Notes: generated from the letters alone by a model not told the origin. Positions 41,339 to 53,315 are shown, counted from the stretch's first letter. The stretch is 64,000 bases of DNA from Ferrimonas lipolytica (GCF_012295575.1 NZ_CP051180.1:372001-436000), one strand, 5' to 3'. Made by a program: numbers and translations.

Positions 41339-42283
41339 TTAGAGCCAGTGCGCCAAGCGCGCTTGGGTCAGCTGCTGCATTGCCTGCCGTTTGGACGGGT
41401 TCATCGCTTCTGGGTGATGCGGCTTCATTTTGTCCTCACATACATACTCCGCTGACACTCCGGTAAAGGCAGAGCTTGCTACCAAACGAACGATGCGGTC
41501 GGCCCCCACTTCGGTAGGCGAGGCCATCAGGTTCATTATCGATTGCATCACCTTCTCTGTGCCGGAGAGGTAGCGCAGCAGATTCGACTTGATGTAGCCA
41601 GGACACAGGGAATTGACCGTCACGCCGCTGCTGTTGAGGCGCTGCGCCAGCTCAATGGAGTAGTTGTTCATTGCCAGCTTGGACTCCACATAGGTGGCAT
41701 TGGTGGCAAAGTCCGGTTTGGATTGGATCTGGTCGATATCGAGTCGGTCAATAAACTCGGTATTGGTGGTGAGGTTGACGATCCGCCCTGCCGTGCTCGC
41801 TTTAAGCGGCTCAAGCAATAACTCAGTCAGCACCACGGGGCCCAGGTAGTTAATGGCCCAGTTAGTTTCAAAGCCATCACCCGTTAGCACGCACTGGGTC
41901 ATGTTGATCCCAGCGCAGTTCACCAATACATCGATACGTGAATTGGCGGAGAGGATCCGTTGGACGCAGTCCTGCACACTGGCCATGGAGGCGAGGTCAC
42001 ACAGCTCAAAACTGGCCTGTCCGTTGCCGCCGTTTTGATTCAGTTGGGCCAGTAAAGTTTGGCCCTTGGCCTCACTGCGGCCGAGGATAACCACATGGGC
42101 GCCTAAGCGATGAAGCCGGATGACGGCCTCGCGGCCAATACCGTCGGTGCCACCGGTAAATACTACGGTTTTGCCGTCTAGCTGACTGTCAGCTGCGGAC
42201 AAGGCCAGACGAGGATCACTCTTGCGGCGCTGGGGGACAAATAAGTTGAGCATGATACGTGTCTTGTTGCTGAGCAGAGCCAT
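41339..42283 (-). CDS. Short-chain dehydrogenase/reductase (retinol-dehydrogenase-like)
   Basis: A 314-residue oxidoreductase. TVVFTGGTDGIGREAVIRLHRLGAHVVILGRS is the nucleotide-binding motif. VLVNCAGINM stands for NNAG. VNLTTNTEF and TYVESKLAMNNYSIELAQRL give the catalytic region with YxxxK. VNSLCPGYIKSNL closes the core. The N-terminal ~35 residues extend beyond the usual fold. AAAGGAGGAGCGTATG is a very good ribosome site for this start. It opens the SDR pair. Confidence 0.88.
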   Translation of the reverse strand: MALLSNKTRIMLNLFVPQRRKSDPRLALSAADSQLDGKTVVFTGGTDGIGREAVIRLHRLGAHVVILGRSEAKGQTLLAQLNQNGGNGQASFELCDLASMASVQDCVQRILSANSRIDVLVNCAGINMTQCVLTGDGFETNWAINYLGPVVLTELLLEPLKASTAGRIVNLTTNTEFIDRLDIDQIQSKPDFATNATYVESKLAMNNYSIELAQRLNSSGVTVNSLCPGYIKSNLLRYLSGTEKVMQSIMNLMASPTEVGADRIVRLVASSAFTGVSAEYVCEDKMKPHHPEAMNPSKRQAMQQLTQARLAHWL

Positions 42284-42457
42284 ACGCTCCTCCTTTGGAT
42301 CCCCGCATCGCGCTCTATTCCGGCGGCGTTGATTGGGGGGGCGTTTCAGGAGGTCGTATCTTAAGAGGGGCGCAGCGATGAGACTTATACATTTCCCAAA
42401 AGTGTAGTGGTCTAATGATCCCGGACACCAAATTAGGTGGCAAAGTCACCGCCGTAA

Positions 42458-43629
<1,172 letters not shown>

Positions 43630-43654
43630 CCACTACAAAAAGCCCCCAGCCTTT

Positions 43655-43717
43655 TGTCGTTTGAAGCATAAGTTTGTATAGACTACTTTTTGATGTAGTA
43701 AATCTACATTGAAGGCG
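43655..43717 (+). repeat. Third Tn7-like left end, without tnsA
   Basis: TGTCGTTTGAAGCATAAGTT is close to the ends at 7127 and 31189. It is followed by GTATAGACTACTTTTTGATG, the dyad TGTAGTAAATCTACA (43694-43708) and AAGGCG, as before tnsA in the intact element. The tnsA gene itself is absent; unrelated AT-rich sequence follows. Orientation is the same as that of the other two ends. Confidence 0.85.
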
Positions 43718-43720
43718 CGT

Positions 43721-44415
43721 CTATTCACTCTTTATTTTCACTTCTATGTTTCCTTTTATTCCTTCTGTTTTCTTGATTGCCTTTAATTTTAACAGCTTGG
43801 CTGAGTCATCATGTTCTTCGAGTAGAAAACTAGTCAGCGCAGGTATTGAATCAAAGGAAGTAAGGTGTTTTGATGATTCACAATAAGAAATCCAATCTTT
43901 GTCATTTGATATCAACTAAAATTTTGCGGGTCCACTAAAATCCCTAGCAATATTTTTGTAAGCTTCTTCTATAGACAAAAGTGCGATGGCATCAGGGAAT
44001 TAACTTTTTCTTTAATGGGAATGGTGGATTACGATAGAAGTACAGTTCGATAACATTATCCATTATATTGACTGTTTTTGTAACTTTAATTTCATAACTT
44101 TCCAGAAAGTTATCGTATTCAATCATATCTTGCTGTAACGCAACCTTAACTGAAAGTTCTTGAGAAGAAAATAACTTTGCATAAGAGTTACTTTAGTAAT
44201 GGATCTTTTAATATGCTGTTTAATTTTTTATAGTAGTCCTCAATCTTTTCTTTAATCGACACCCTAATTTATTTGTCTGTTATTCGGTTAGAGAAAACTC
44301 ATAAAAGTTAGAGGAGGATAAATCACGAAGTCGATTTGCACCTTGACTATCAAAATTAAAACCAGCCCCTTTAAATACTTCAGTATCTAATACAATTACT
44401 AATTTGCTCCTTTTG
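43721..44415 (-). pseudogene. PIN-domain (DUF4935-like) protein pseudogene
   Basis: Joining minus-strand frames gives LVIVLDTEVFKGAGFNFDSQ at the N-terminus (PIN strand with Asp), then IEDYYKKLNS, later FYRNPPFPLKKK and DAIALLSIEEAYKNIARDFS, and finally LISNDKDWISYCESSKHL. This order matches DUF4935 PIN proteins, with PPF..KK..PDAIALLS and SNDKDW. At least three breaks are present: a stop after SLTE, a frameshift before FAKLFSS, and a stop or shift before DAIALL and before LISNDKDW. AAGGAG precedes a TTA where a TTG start is expected. It looks like decayed cargo of the third element. Confidence 0.65.
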
Positions 44416-45059
44416 ACATTAATCAAAATTTATAAGCATCAAATAAAATTCAAGTAAATTGGTTTTAACAGATTGAATAATTTGAATGACCGCTTATGAC
44501 TGCTTATTACCGATAGCAGGCAACTATCGGCCAACAGCGGGCGTTGGAGGAGTTTTACTATATGCCTGCTATTCAGCAAACTGCGGGCGTTTGCTCTTTA
44601 GCTAAGTAGATACTGTGGGATGCTTATCGAAGATCTCGACCGTGTTTAATTACACGATTCTCCTAATCTTAGCACTGAGTGAGCCAGGAGCAGGAAAATG
44701 GCACAGTCAACAGTGCTCTCTCGCCATTAGTTTTATTCGCTAGTGTTTGCATTGGCGAATTTCACAGGCTTGTGCCAGCCAGGCAGTGTGTGCGCAATGC
44801 ATTACGTGATGTCAAGCGTAACTCCCCGAGAGGCTGTTGATATTTTTTCAATGGGCTGGGTGAAAATTGTGAGGCCGGTCTTGTCATTAGTGGGTTTGAT
44901 GGTCTCACGCTATCACTGCGATTCAGCTCTCGTTCCCTGTAAAGAGCCCCCTGCTAGAATTACAGTTAAACGAAACGTTGAATTGCTCGATGAAGTTTAT
45001 TTTGCTTTAGGTATTTTTAAGCTTTTATCAGTTTGGCATTAGCTATTTTTTATACGAGT
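44416..45059. other. Intergenic region upstream of the TetR-octahaem pair
   Basis: AT-rich sequence. A palindrome-family motif GAATGACCGCTTATGACTGC starts at 44481, followed by an inverted CCGATAG/CTATCGG pair. I see no gene; a frame at 44743-45042 lacks a ribosome site and family. The promoter of the TetR gene should lie near 45000-45050. Confidence 0.45.
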
Positions 45060-45770
45060 ATGGCATTGATTTTTAACAATAAGCAGGCGAGAAAAGTCAA
45101 AATCGCCAAAGTTGCGATTGGACTTATCAAAAGTCAAGGTTACATCTCGTTGTCTCTCAATCAACTGGCCAAAGAGGCTGGCGTCTCCTCAGGCACACTG
45201 TATCGAGATTTTAAATCTAAAGAAGAACTGTTGGTTTTTCTATTCGGTAATGTCATCCGCAACCTCGGGGACTCAATGAAGAGGTTTTACAAATCAGAAC
45301 TATCGGCCAAAGAAAAGGTCATTTGCTTCAATTGTTACCAGTTTTTCGTCAGGATGATGTATCCAAACGAAGGGTTTCTTGATTTGATCGGTTTGGACAA
45401 GACCGTGTTTGAGAACGTAGATGAAGTGACTTACAAAAAATTCCAAAAACTTTACGATGAGTTAAAGTCCTGCAACGAAATTATGTGTTTAAACTTCATC
45501 AAAAATGGAGAGTTAAACTCAGAGCCTGATTTATTGTTTAAGGTATTACGCCAAGTTTGGTTTTTGTCTCGTGGCGGTGTATTTGTTGCGAATCATAAAA
45601 TTATAGATCAACGTGATTACAGCATAGATGATTTAATTGACGCATGTAGCATCATCTTGGATCAATTAGACTGGCGAACTGGAGCTGGACGCGCTGATTA
45701 TCGTTTAATAAAGCTAAAGTTAAAATCAGAAGTAGAGCAATCTAAGCAATTCAATTGGAGTGATTATTAA
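45060..45770 (+). CDS. TetR-family regulator paired with an octahaem cytochrome
   Basis: A ~236-residue protein. The helix-turn-helix reads KSQGYISLSLNQLAKEAGVSSGTLYRDFKSKEELL (about residues 20-55). The ligand domain has LRQVWFLSRGGVFVANH and LDQLDWRTGAGRADYRL. These same C-terminal positions recur in the TetR at 49690 (RHAFFISRGAAVAS; KPLEWPQGHTEV), so the two are paralogues. MALIFNN at 45060 is a plausible start, but the upstream in-frame ATG-like codons are not excluded. The gene precedes the cytochrome by 120 bp on the same strand. Confidence 0.85.
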   Translation: MALIFNNKQARKVKIAKVAIGLIKSQGYISLSLNQLAKEAGVSSGTLYRDFKSKEELLVFLFGNVIRNLGDSMKRFYKSELSAKEKVICFNCYQFFVRMMYPNEGFLDLIGLDKTVFENVDEVTYKKFQKLYDELKSCNEIMCLNFIKNGELNSEPDLLFKVLRQVWFLSRGGVFVANHKIIDQRDYSIDDLIDACSIILDQLDWRTGAGRADYRLIKLKLKSEVEQSKQFNWSDY

Positions 45771-45890
45771 CGCATTTTAGAGACAATAACTCAAATAACA
45801 TAAGTGTGTTCCCTTTAAATTCCTGCGTATTAATCTACGCGAGGAATAAAGATCCCTATTGCCTTTTTGGCACGAATAAAAGGATTTGTA

Positions 45891-47726
45891 ATGAATAGAA
45901 ATGTTAAGTCAATTATCGCCCTAGCGATAACTTTTTCCCTATCTGGATGCAATGATAGTGATTCCAATAACGGTGACATTCAGCCGATTAATGGGGCACC
46001 GATTGCAGTTTCAGATACTGCCGTGGTGACGCAGGGTGAAGCAGTCATTATTGACGTCTTGGCCAACGACGACGATCCGGATGGCGATGCGTTAACAGTC
46101 GTCGCTCATCCAGAACTGGAGCTTGTTAATGGCTCACTCGTCTACCAATCACCAATGGATGACTCTCTGGGGGTAAAGGAGTTCGAGTACAGAATTTCAG
46201 ACGGTGAGTTGGAGGCGAGCGCCACGGTCACCGTCACCGTCGAAGCGGCAGCTGTGGTGCCACCGCCGGAAAAACGGGGCGACTTCGCGGGATCTGAGCG
46301 TTGTCAGTTGTGCCATTCGGCGATCTACAATCATTGGCAAGAAACCGCTCACGGTACGGTGTTGAGGAAGCTCTATCAGGGTGACGGCCAGGATATCGAA
46401 GCGCCCTGGGGTACCGAAGCAGAGTCCCGTGTCGTCTATGACGTCAATAATCACAGATACTCCACCTTTATGAAAGGCGATGAGTACTGGGTGACCATGC
46501 ACGACGCTAGCGATGACAGCAAGAGCATCGATATGAGGGTGGATGTGGTGGGCTACAGCGCCCAGCTGCTGTTCTTCAATTACGACCCCACCTTGAACAC
46601 CATGACCATCCTTCCCCTGAGTTACTGGCCCAAATCTGGCGAAGGCGACGATGAACTCTGGACGACCATTGCTGAGGATCTTTGGTTCAGTACCGATGGC
46701 GCCACGGTGCCGAAAGATCAACGCACCGTTATGGATAACCTCATTTCCTACGAGAGTCGCTGTGCCGACTGTCATGTGACGGCTTTTGAAGTGGAGGAAT
46801 GGGTCGACTTACCCAATGGCATGATTTACGCTTCCCAAACCAACATCTGGGAGTCCGAGTTCGCCATTGGCTGTGAGAAGTGCCATGGCCCTGCGGCAGA
46901 GCATGCAGCAACAGGCAACCCAGCGTTGGTGGTGAACCCAACCGATTTGAGCGACGAAAATCTGGGCGCTGAATGCATCCAGTGCCACCAGTCTGGCACG
47001 CCGGCGAGCGACAGTTACCCGAATGTCGAGATGGCGTACAAGTTTAACCCACTCGACATTACCCAGAAGGGGCAGCACTTCAACGTCGGCGACAACCTGT
47101 CGGAGTTTTACACCTTCAACGACCGTGCCGAATGGCTGGATACGGGTTACAAACGGGAGTCCAAGAGTTACTTTGAAGAGTTTGCCATCACCAAGCACGC
47201 TGACAGCGGCATGATTTGCAGCACCTGCCACAACCCGCATACGCAGGAACTGCGTTTCGACGGCGATGAGGCCTGCGTCCGTTGCCATGAAAGCAAGGAC
47301 GACGCTGAGCACACGATGATGGTCCACGCTGGTGCGCAATGTATCGACTGTCATATGCCCTACACCAAGCACAGCTTTGGCCGCTCCTTCCGGTACGAAA
47401 CCCGTTCCCATGCATTTACCGCCTACCAGCCCGCCGACTCGTTGAAGGTTTATGACGCCTTAGCGCCCTTTACCTTGCCGGATGCGGATCCTGAACAGCA
47501 ATTGACCCAGGTTTGGGCTCAGATAAATACTCTGGGGACCTGTTACGAAAACTGGAAACACCCGGCCAATATGGAGGAGTGCACGCTGTTTGATATCATG
47601 CCCAACGCCTGCTCTTCCTGTCACAGTACCGAGATGCCAGAGCCTGGCGTCTTTAACGAAACTGAGCGTCAGAAATTACTCGATGGCATAGCGCGCTACC
47701 AGCGATTCTTGGATAACCGAAACTAA
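45891..47726 (+). CDS. Octahaem c-type cytochrome lipoprotein with cadherin-like domain
   Basis: A ~611-residue protein. AAAGGA six bases before ATG 45891 sets the start. MNRNVKSIIALAITFSLSGC is a lipoprotein signal with the lipid Cys at about residue 20. Residues 30-120 form a cadherin/VCBS-like domain (VDVLANDDDPDGDALTV; FEYRISDGELEASATV). Eight CxxCH follow: CQLCH, CADCH, CEKCH, CIQCH, CSTCH, CVRCH, CIDCH and CSSCH. The haem part is clearly paralogous to the protein at 34314 (APWGTEAE, YWVTMHD, VVGYSAQLLFF). The additional Ig-like domain and lipid anchor suggest surface exposure, perhaps for an extracellular electron acceptor. Confidence 0.88.
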   Translation: MNRNVKSIIALAITFSLSGCNDSDSNNGDIQPINGAPIAVSDTAVVTQGEAVIIDVLANDDDPDGDALTVVAHPELELVNGSLVYQSPMDDSLGVKEFEYRISDGELEASATVTVTVEAAAVVPPPEKRGDFAGSERCQLCHSAIYNHWQETAHGTVLRKLYQGDGQDIEAPWGTEAESRVVYDVNNHRYSTFMKGDEYWVTMHDASDDSKSIDMRVDVVGYSAQLLFFNYDPTLNTMTILPLSYWPKSGEGDDELWTTIAEDLWFSTDGATVPKDQRTVMDNLISYESRCADCHVTAFEVEEWVDLPNGMIYASQTNIWESEFAIGCEKCHGPAAEHAATGNPALVVNPTDLSDENLGAECIQCHQSGTPASDSYPNVEMAYKFNPLDITQKGQHFNVGDNLSEFYTFNDRAEWLDTGYKRESKSYFEEFAITKHADSGMICSTCHNPHTQELRFDGDEACVRCHESKDDAEHTMMVHAGAQCIDCHMPYTKHSFGRSFRYETRSHAFTAYQPADSLKVYDALAPFTLPDADPEQQLTQVWAQINTLGTCYENWKHPANMEECTLFDIMPNACSSCHSTEMPEPGVFNETERQKLLDGIARYQRFLDNRN

Positions 47727-47747
47727 CCGGAAATTGTAACTCATCTT

Positions 47748-47778
47748 AACGGCCGCTCCTCTGAGCGGCCGTTTTTTT
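47748..47778 (+). terminator. Terminator of the octahaem lipoprotein gene
   Basis: AACGGCCGCTC and GAGCGGCCGTT form a perfect 11-bp stem with a 4-base loop and a T7 run, 21 bp after the stop. Confidence 0.93.
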
Positions 47779-47899
47779 GCTAGAGATGTTGGTTGACGTG
47801 ACAAGTGACACTGAGCATGGGTAATGCTTACACTTAAGCGAGCGTTCACCGAGCCCCGCCTATGCCATAAACAACGCCTAGGTCTACCGGGGCGTCCAT

Positions 47900-49098
<1,199 letters not shown>

Positions 49099-49498
49099 CA
49101 GTAGCATCTATGACCAAATGAGCCACTGCTCCTCGACAACGATTACGATAGCTAACTTCAACGGTCTTCGCGCTTGCTGATGCAGCTGTAATCCTGCGAG
49201 CTCAGGGGAGCACCCATCAATTTGTACAGGGAATTAATGAAGCCTGCAGTTGCACGCAATGACAGACTGAAAATACCTTTGAGCATCAGAGACGTTTCGA
49301 CGGCGGCATCACTGAACTGAAAGCCTCGCCCTCGACCACCGTGATGTTCTTTGCAATGCCAAACGTTGATGGCAGATTCATCCAGCCAGAAGGTTACGGA
49401 ACCTCGATTTACCAGCGCTTGGTTGTACTGTTTCCAGTTGGTGATTTTACGCTTCGACTTACCCATTAATCTGTTCCATCAGTGTGCCTGAAAAATCA
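49099..49498 (-). pseudogene. 5' part of an IS5-family transposase, cut by the IS3 copy
   Basis: The frame KITNWKQYNQALVNRGSVTFW, WHCKEHHGGRGRGFQFSDAA and LYKLMGAPLSSQDYSCISKR is the N-terminus of IS5/IS903-type transposases. After a frame change VEVSYRNRCRGAVAHLVIDA continues up to the IS3 end. The remaining C-terminal half is not found next to the other side of the IS3 copy. The IS5 end probably lies near CAGGCACACTGATGGAACAG at about 49480-49499. Confidence 0.75.
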
Positions 49499-49689
49499 GA
49501 TCTGCGTACGGGCAGATGGTTCCCTCGATTTAGGCAACAACGCCGGTTGGAGCGGCACTTTTCGATGATAAAGTGAGTGCATTGAGCGTGGGATGGTATT
49601 CAATAGAGGCGGCACGAGGGGAGGGGTTCCTGTGTTCGTTGTGGATGATTGGAAACTAGATCGATTCAGAAACCCTTTAAATAATATTG

Positions 49690-50373
49690 CTATATTACGA
49701 CAGTAAGTCCTAAATCGGATATGTTTCTCATATAATTTTTGATCTTCTTATAACTCACCTCTGTGTGTCCTTGCGGCCACTCTAAAGGTTTAATTACATC
49801 ATGAACAATCTCCATAACTAGGTCGATTGATGTTGTATTCTTTGATATGAATCTGTTGCAGCTTGCTACTGCGGCTCCCCTAGAGATAAAAAATGCGTGC
49901 CTAAGAGCTTTATGCGTTAAATTACGATCGCTTGAGTTAACTGGAAATATTTCATTAAAAACACGATTGTTTACGAGTGACAGTTCAGAAAATGCCCCTG
50001 CAAGCAGCTCAATGAATTCTGGTTGAGCGTTTTTTATAAGGCCTGGGTTTGCACCTAAGAAGTTTACACCACCATGAGACTCATAGAGGGAACCAAAAAA
50101 AGCAGGATAGCTTATATGGCAAATAAACTGTTCCTGATGATTTAAATCACTCTCAATCAAATCCTCAACTAGTTTTATGTGACTATCTACCACGGTAATA
50201 AAATTTAAAATCATCAAATCGTCTTTAGATTTGATGTTTCGGTGAAGTACTCCAGTAGATATGCCGCTCTCTTGGCTTAGTTGACTAAACGTAAACTTAA
50301 AAACACCGTGCTCTTTTATCAACTTTTTACAAGCAACAACAATTTTTAAGGTTTGATTTCTTGATAGGTTCAT
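49690..50373 (-). CDS. TetR-family regulator paired with a tetrahaem cytochrome
   Basis: A ~227-residue protein. The helix-turn-helix is KEHGVFKFTFSQLSQESGISTGVLHRNIKSKDDLM (about residues 20-54). RHAFFISRGAAVASCNRF and KPLEWPQGHTEVSYKKIK match the TetR at 45060. The start MNLSRNQ is preferred; an in-frame ATG at 50391 adds six residues but lies in a hairpin. It follows the cytochrome gene by 38 bp on the same strand and is probably the last gene of the LuxR-cytochrome-TetR operon. Confidence 0.85.
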   Translation of the reverse strand: MNLSRNQTLKIVVACKKLIKEHGVFKFTFSQLSQESGISTGVLHRNIKSKDDLMILNFITVVDSHIKLVEDLIESDLNHQEQFICHISYPAFFGSLYESHGGVNFLGANPGLIKNAQPEFIELLAGAFSELSLVNNRVFNEIFPVNSSDRNLTHKALRHAFFISRGAAVASCNRFISKNTTSIDLVMEIVHDVIKPLEWPQGHTEVSYKKIKNYMRNISDLGLTVVI

Positions 50374-50382
50374 AAATTCAAA

Positions 50383-50402
50383 AGCCAGCATTGCTGCTGG
50401 CT
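50383..50402 (-). terminator. Intercistronic hairpin between cytochrome and tetR
   Basis: AGCCAGCA and TGCTGGCT form a perfect 8-bp stem with a 4-base loop, followed by TTTTG on the minus strand. It could be a weak terminator that lowers TetR expression relative to the cytochrome, or an mRNA-stabilising hairpin. Confidence 0.55.
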
Positions 50403-50411
50403 CTTCAGATA

Positions 50412-52244
50412 TTAGTTATTCGGATGGCAGGTTACGCAAGAGTATGGATCTGGAAATTGCTTATCCGTTATCCAATCACTGCTGCCTAACACCGGCATTG
50501 TTTCATCATAAGTATCTAAATTGTCGGCTTTATCATGAACTGGCGCTTGATTGTTTACTAAATCTGCACAAGGGCCGCGTAAATCATTTTCGCCACCTCG
50601 GCCATTCAAAGTCGCAGAACACTCGAACTCCAATATTTGCTGTAGTTTACTAGCATTACCGTGGTTCACCATCAATTTATCTTCGCTATGACACCAATGA
50701 CAACGCGATTCTTCACCGTGACCCTGTGCGCCACCATTGCTGCCATGGCATGAGGCACAGAAGTATGGTTCTGCGGTACTAGGTAAAATGGCAGAATCAC
50801 CATCTAAGTGAATATTATCAATACTGTGGCACAAGCTACAATCGGCAACTTTCCAACCAAAGTGCTCTTCATCGAGTGGCGCTACAGCTTGGCTAATATC
50901 ATAGACCGAATATTTGCCATCATCTGAGATGTTTTGCTCAGTCGATCCCCAAGATTTCCACATGTTCGTAAACCACATCAGCTGTATATTTTCATGAGGG
51001 TAAGTCATCAGCCAAGAATCAGGCATCAGATGCAGCATATTCCCGCCAAACATAAATTGGAATTCTTCGATGCAAAGGTCGGCGCTTGCTTTGCCCTGAC
51101 CAGGTGCTACGTCCATCCAATTACAAAATTTGGTTGGTTTACCGCCATTTTCCCCATTGGCTGCTGCGTCATGATCAGCATACACAAGATCGTTGTTGAT
51201 GAACGGTGGTGGGTAAAAGAAATCAGCCGCACTTTCATCTTCACCCGTGTACATTAAGTAACCCGCTAAACCTTCAGCCCGTACTCCATCAAAGCCCGTG
51301 ATCGCATAGGCATCAACGTTTGCACCAGTACTCAAGGTTGGCCAGTAGGTAAACTCTACATCAAAATTATGGTCGTAATAAGCTGACATCAAGACATCAG
51401 CAATTGTGACCACTCCTGGCTTAAAAAGGTCAGGGCGAAGATTGAACGAGCGTGCCTCAACATTTTCAGCAATAGTCACGTAACCGCGACCATCTCCAAA
51501 ATTGACCTGTAATTTGGGTACGATGATTTTGCCACTATCGTTTTCTTTACGAGCAACCTCCTTAGACTGAATGTAGTTTCTTCGTTCCGTCATTGCAGGA
51601 TCAAACGGCTCCAATCTAAGCTCAGTATTATTTCTAACAATTAACTCATCCGGCCGTTCATAAATAGGCTCTAAATCTGGAACTCCGTTTTCACGCTTAA
51701 ACTCACCAGCAGTATAAGTGAACCTTGGATACCAATCAGGACTGGCAGTATTTTCTGGGCCGTCGTCGAAGCTGCCATTACCGTCATAATCAAAATCTAC
51801 AGTGAATCGGTAACTGCCGATAGTCTCATCAAAATCTGCTAACGTCAGATTAAAATCATCACGAATGTCGCTAACATACATCATAATGTCCAGTACTGAG
51901 TACTGGCCATCAGCGAACACATCATTATTGATAGACTGACCAAGGTGGTTGTGAATATCGGATGCTTTTATCGTTATCGCATATTTAGAGTCATCTTTCG
52001 TCATTATGTTGCTTGTCATATCAGCAGCACAGTATTCAGGGTTAGCACCATTATCACAAGGGTGCCACCGTCCTAAGTATACGGTCACCTCACCATCAAA
52101 CAGGTCATTCGGTGTTACATTAACATTGATATTTTCGTGAATTATCGGTAGTTCTGGTTGTTGTGGTTCCGGTGTTTTTGCATTGTCACTGCCACAACCA
52201 GCTAAAGCCAGCCCCGCAATCGGTGCCAACAAATATTTCTTCAT
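50412..52244 (-). CDS. Surface-type lipoprotein with C-terminal tetrahaem domain
   Basis: A ~610-residue protein. MKKYLLAPIAGLALAGC is a lipoprotein signal. The first ~430 residues are beta-rich without haem motifs: VTVYLGRWHPC, FDYDGNGSFDDGP (a calcium-like loop) and YDHNFDVEFTYWPTLS. The last ~150 residues have four CxxCH: CSLCH, CASCH, CHWCH and CVTCH. A large binding domain before few haems suggests an enzyme or outer-surface reductase. I recognise no named family. It is the middle gene of a minus-strand operon: LuxR gene 11 bp upstream, TetR gene 38 bp downstream. Confidence 0.8.
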   Translation of the reverse strand: MKKYLLAPIAGLALAGCGSDNAKTPEPQQPELPIIHENINVNVTPNDLFDGEVTVYLGRWHPCDNGANPEYCAADMTSNIMTKDDSKYAITIKASDIHNHLGQSINNDVFADGQYSVLDIMMYVSDIRDDFNLTLADFDETIGSYRFTVDFDYDGNGSFDDGPENTASPDWYPRFTYTAGEFKRENGVPDLEPIYERPDELIVRNNTELRLEPFDPAMTERRNYIQSKEVARKENDSGKIIVPKLQVNFGDGRGYVTIAENVEARSFNLRPDLFKPGVVTIADVLMSAYYDHNFDVEFTYWPTLSTGANVDAYAITGFDGVRAEGLAGYLMYTGEDESAADFFYPPPFINNDLVYADHDAAANGENGGKPTKFCNWMDVAPGQGKASADLCIEEFQFMFGGNMLHLMPDSWLMTYPHENIQLMWFTNMWKSWGSTEQNISDDGKYSVYDISQAVAPLDEEHFGWKVADCSLCHSIDNIHLDGDSAILPSTAEPYFCASCHGSNGGAQGHGEESRCHWCHSEDKLMVNHGNASKLQQILEFECSATLNGRGGENDLRGPCADLVNNQAPVHDKADNLDTYDETMPVLGSSDWITDKQFPDPYSCVTCHPNN

Positions 52245-52255
52245 CATATTTCCTA

Positions 52256-52834
52256 TTATATTATTTTTGCTAACTGACCCAGCTTAAAGGCTTTCAAAAT
52301 TAATTCTGGTCTATTTTTTGCGTTTAATTTTGATTTTGCTATTTCTAAATGATAATCAACTCCTCTGTTGGTAATATTTAGTAACTCTGAAATTTCTCTA
52401 GTCGTAAGCCCCAATGCGGTCAATCCAACCACTTTTTTAGTTTTAGGTTTGAGCTCAATACTGTTTGATTTTTCTGGAAGATTTGCCTCTAAGTAAATTT
52501 TTTTGGCATATTTATATGATTTTTCTCTACTTATATTTTTTCTCGAAAGAATTAGAAGGCTTCCTTTGGAGTGTTCACAGCTACTATCTATGATCTGAAA
52601 GCAATGGCAAGTGTATGGGTACCCCAAAAAACGGACCAACCCAATTTTATTATGGCTTTCCATAGTTACACGTAACCAACAAGCAATATTATTTAGCTTG
52701 TTGTCTGAAATTTTATGATCGTCAAAATCGCAACAGTGAAGGTGCCTTGGAGTATCAAATTTCAGCGTTGGGTTATCTGCTTTCGCTAGACTTTTTCCTT
52801 TAAGTAAAACCCACTGAATATCCGATTCCACCAT
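52256..52834 (-). CDS. LuxR-type (GerE) helix-turn-helix regulator
   Basis: A 192-residue protein. The C-terminal ~60 residues form a GerE domain: LKPKTKKVVGLTALGLTTREISELLNITNRGVDYHLEIAKSKL, with the conserved G-T-T-REI and VDYH positions. The N-terminal ~120 residues have several Cys/His (HLHCCDFDDH; TCHCFQIIDSSCEH) and could bind a ligand, metal or haem; this is inference. AGGAATAATATG is a good ribosome site. It precedes the tetrahaem lipoprotein gene by 11 bp and probably controls it. Confidence 0.82.
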   Translation of the reverse strand: MVESDIQWVLLKGKSLAKADNPTLKFDTPRHLHCCDFDDHKISDNKLNNIACWLRVTMESHNKIGLVRFLGYPYTCHCFQIIDSSCEHSKGSLLILSRKNISREKSYKYAKKIYLEANLPEKSNSIELKPKTKKVVGLTALGLTTREISELLNITNRGVDYHLEIAKSKLNAKNRPELILKAFKLGQLAKII

Positions 52835-53056
52835 ATTATTCCTATCTGAATAAATTACTGTGTAAAATTATAGGTTCCATATATTTCTATTATTTTGAAT
52901 GAAATCACAGAATGCCCCGCATAAAATTGCAATGAACCCACCTCAATAAAATGGATATAAATGGGAGCGAGACCTCATTTTGTTGCGTGTTTTTTAGGCT
53001 CCTTTGCTCTTATGTTGTCGTTCATCTTTGCCCCGCACAATTCACCGCCAGCAAAA

Positions 53057-53070
53057 TTGATTTGGATCAA
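53057..53070. promoter_or_regulatory. Consensus FNR box TTGATTTGGATCAA
   Basis: It matches TTGAT-N4-ATCAA exactly. It lies about 220 bp upstream of the LuxR start on the minus strand and 322 bp upstream of cas3. Anaerobic control of the cytochrome operon would be sensible. Confidence 0.7.
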
Positions 53071-53301
53071 TTTTAAGGGGTGAATGATTTTACCGCGTAT
53101 GCGACTAATATGTGCTCTTACGGGTAATTTAGGTACGTGAGTGACGACGTGAATAGCTTGCCTGAAAGCCTTATTCCTTCCCCAAGCTGAGCTATTGTCA
53201 AAAATATCCAGGTGCTTCGGTAGTCCTACCCTTTTTAATGGCTAGCCAAATATTAGTTTGCTCACGTTTTCAATAAATGACAGCTCAGCTTTAACTTTGC
53301 A

Positions 53302-53315
53302 TTGATTTAGGTCAA
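53302..53315. promoter_or_regulatory. FNR-like box TTGATTTAGGTCAA before cas3
   Basis: One base off the FNR dyad (GTCAA for ATCAA). It lies 77 bp before the cas3 start, at a distance typical for activation of a promoter around 53340-53370. Confidence 0.55.

Noticed and set aside
44743-45042. A 99-residue gene before the TetR gene
   Set aside because: No ribosome site, no recognisable fold, and it overlaps the promoter region of the TetR gene.
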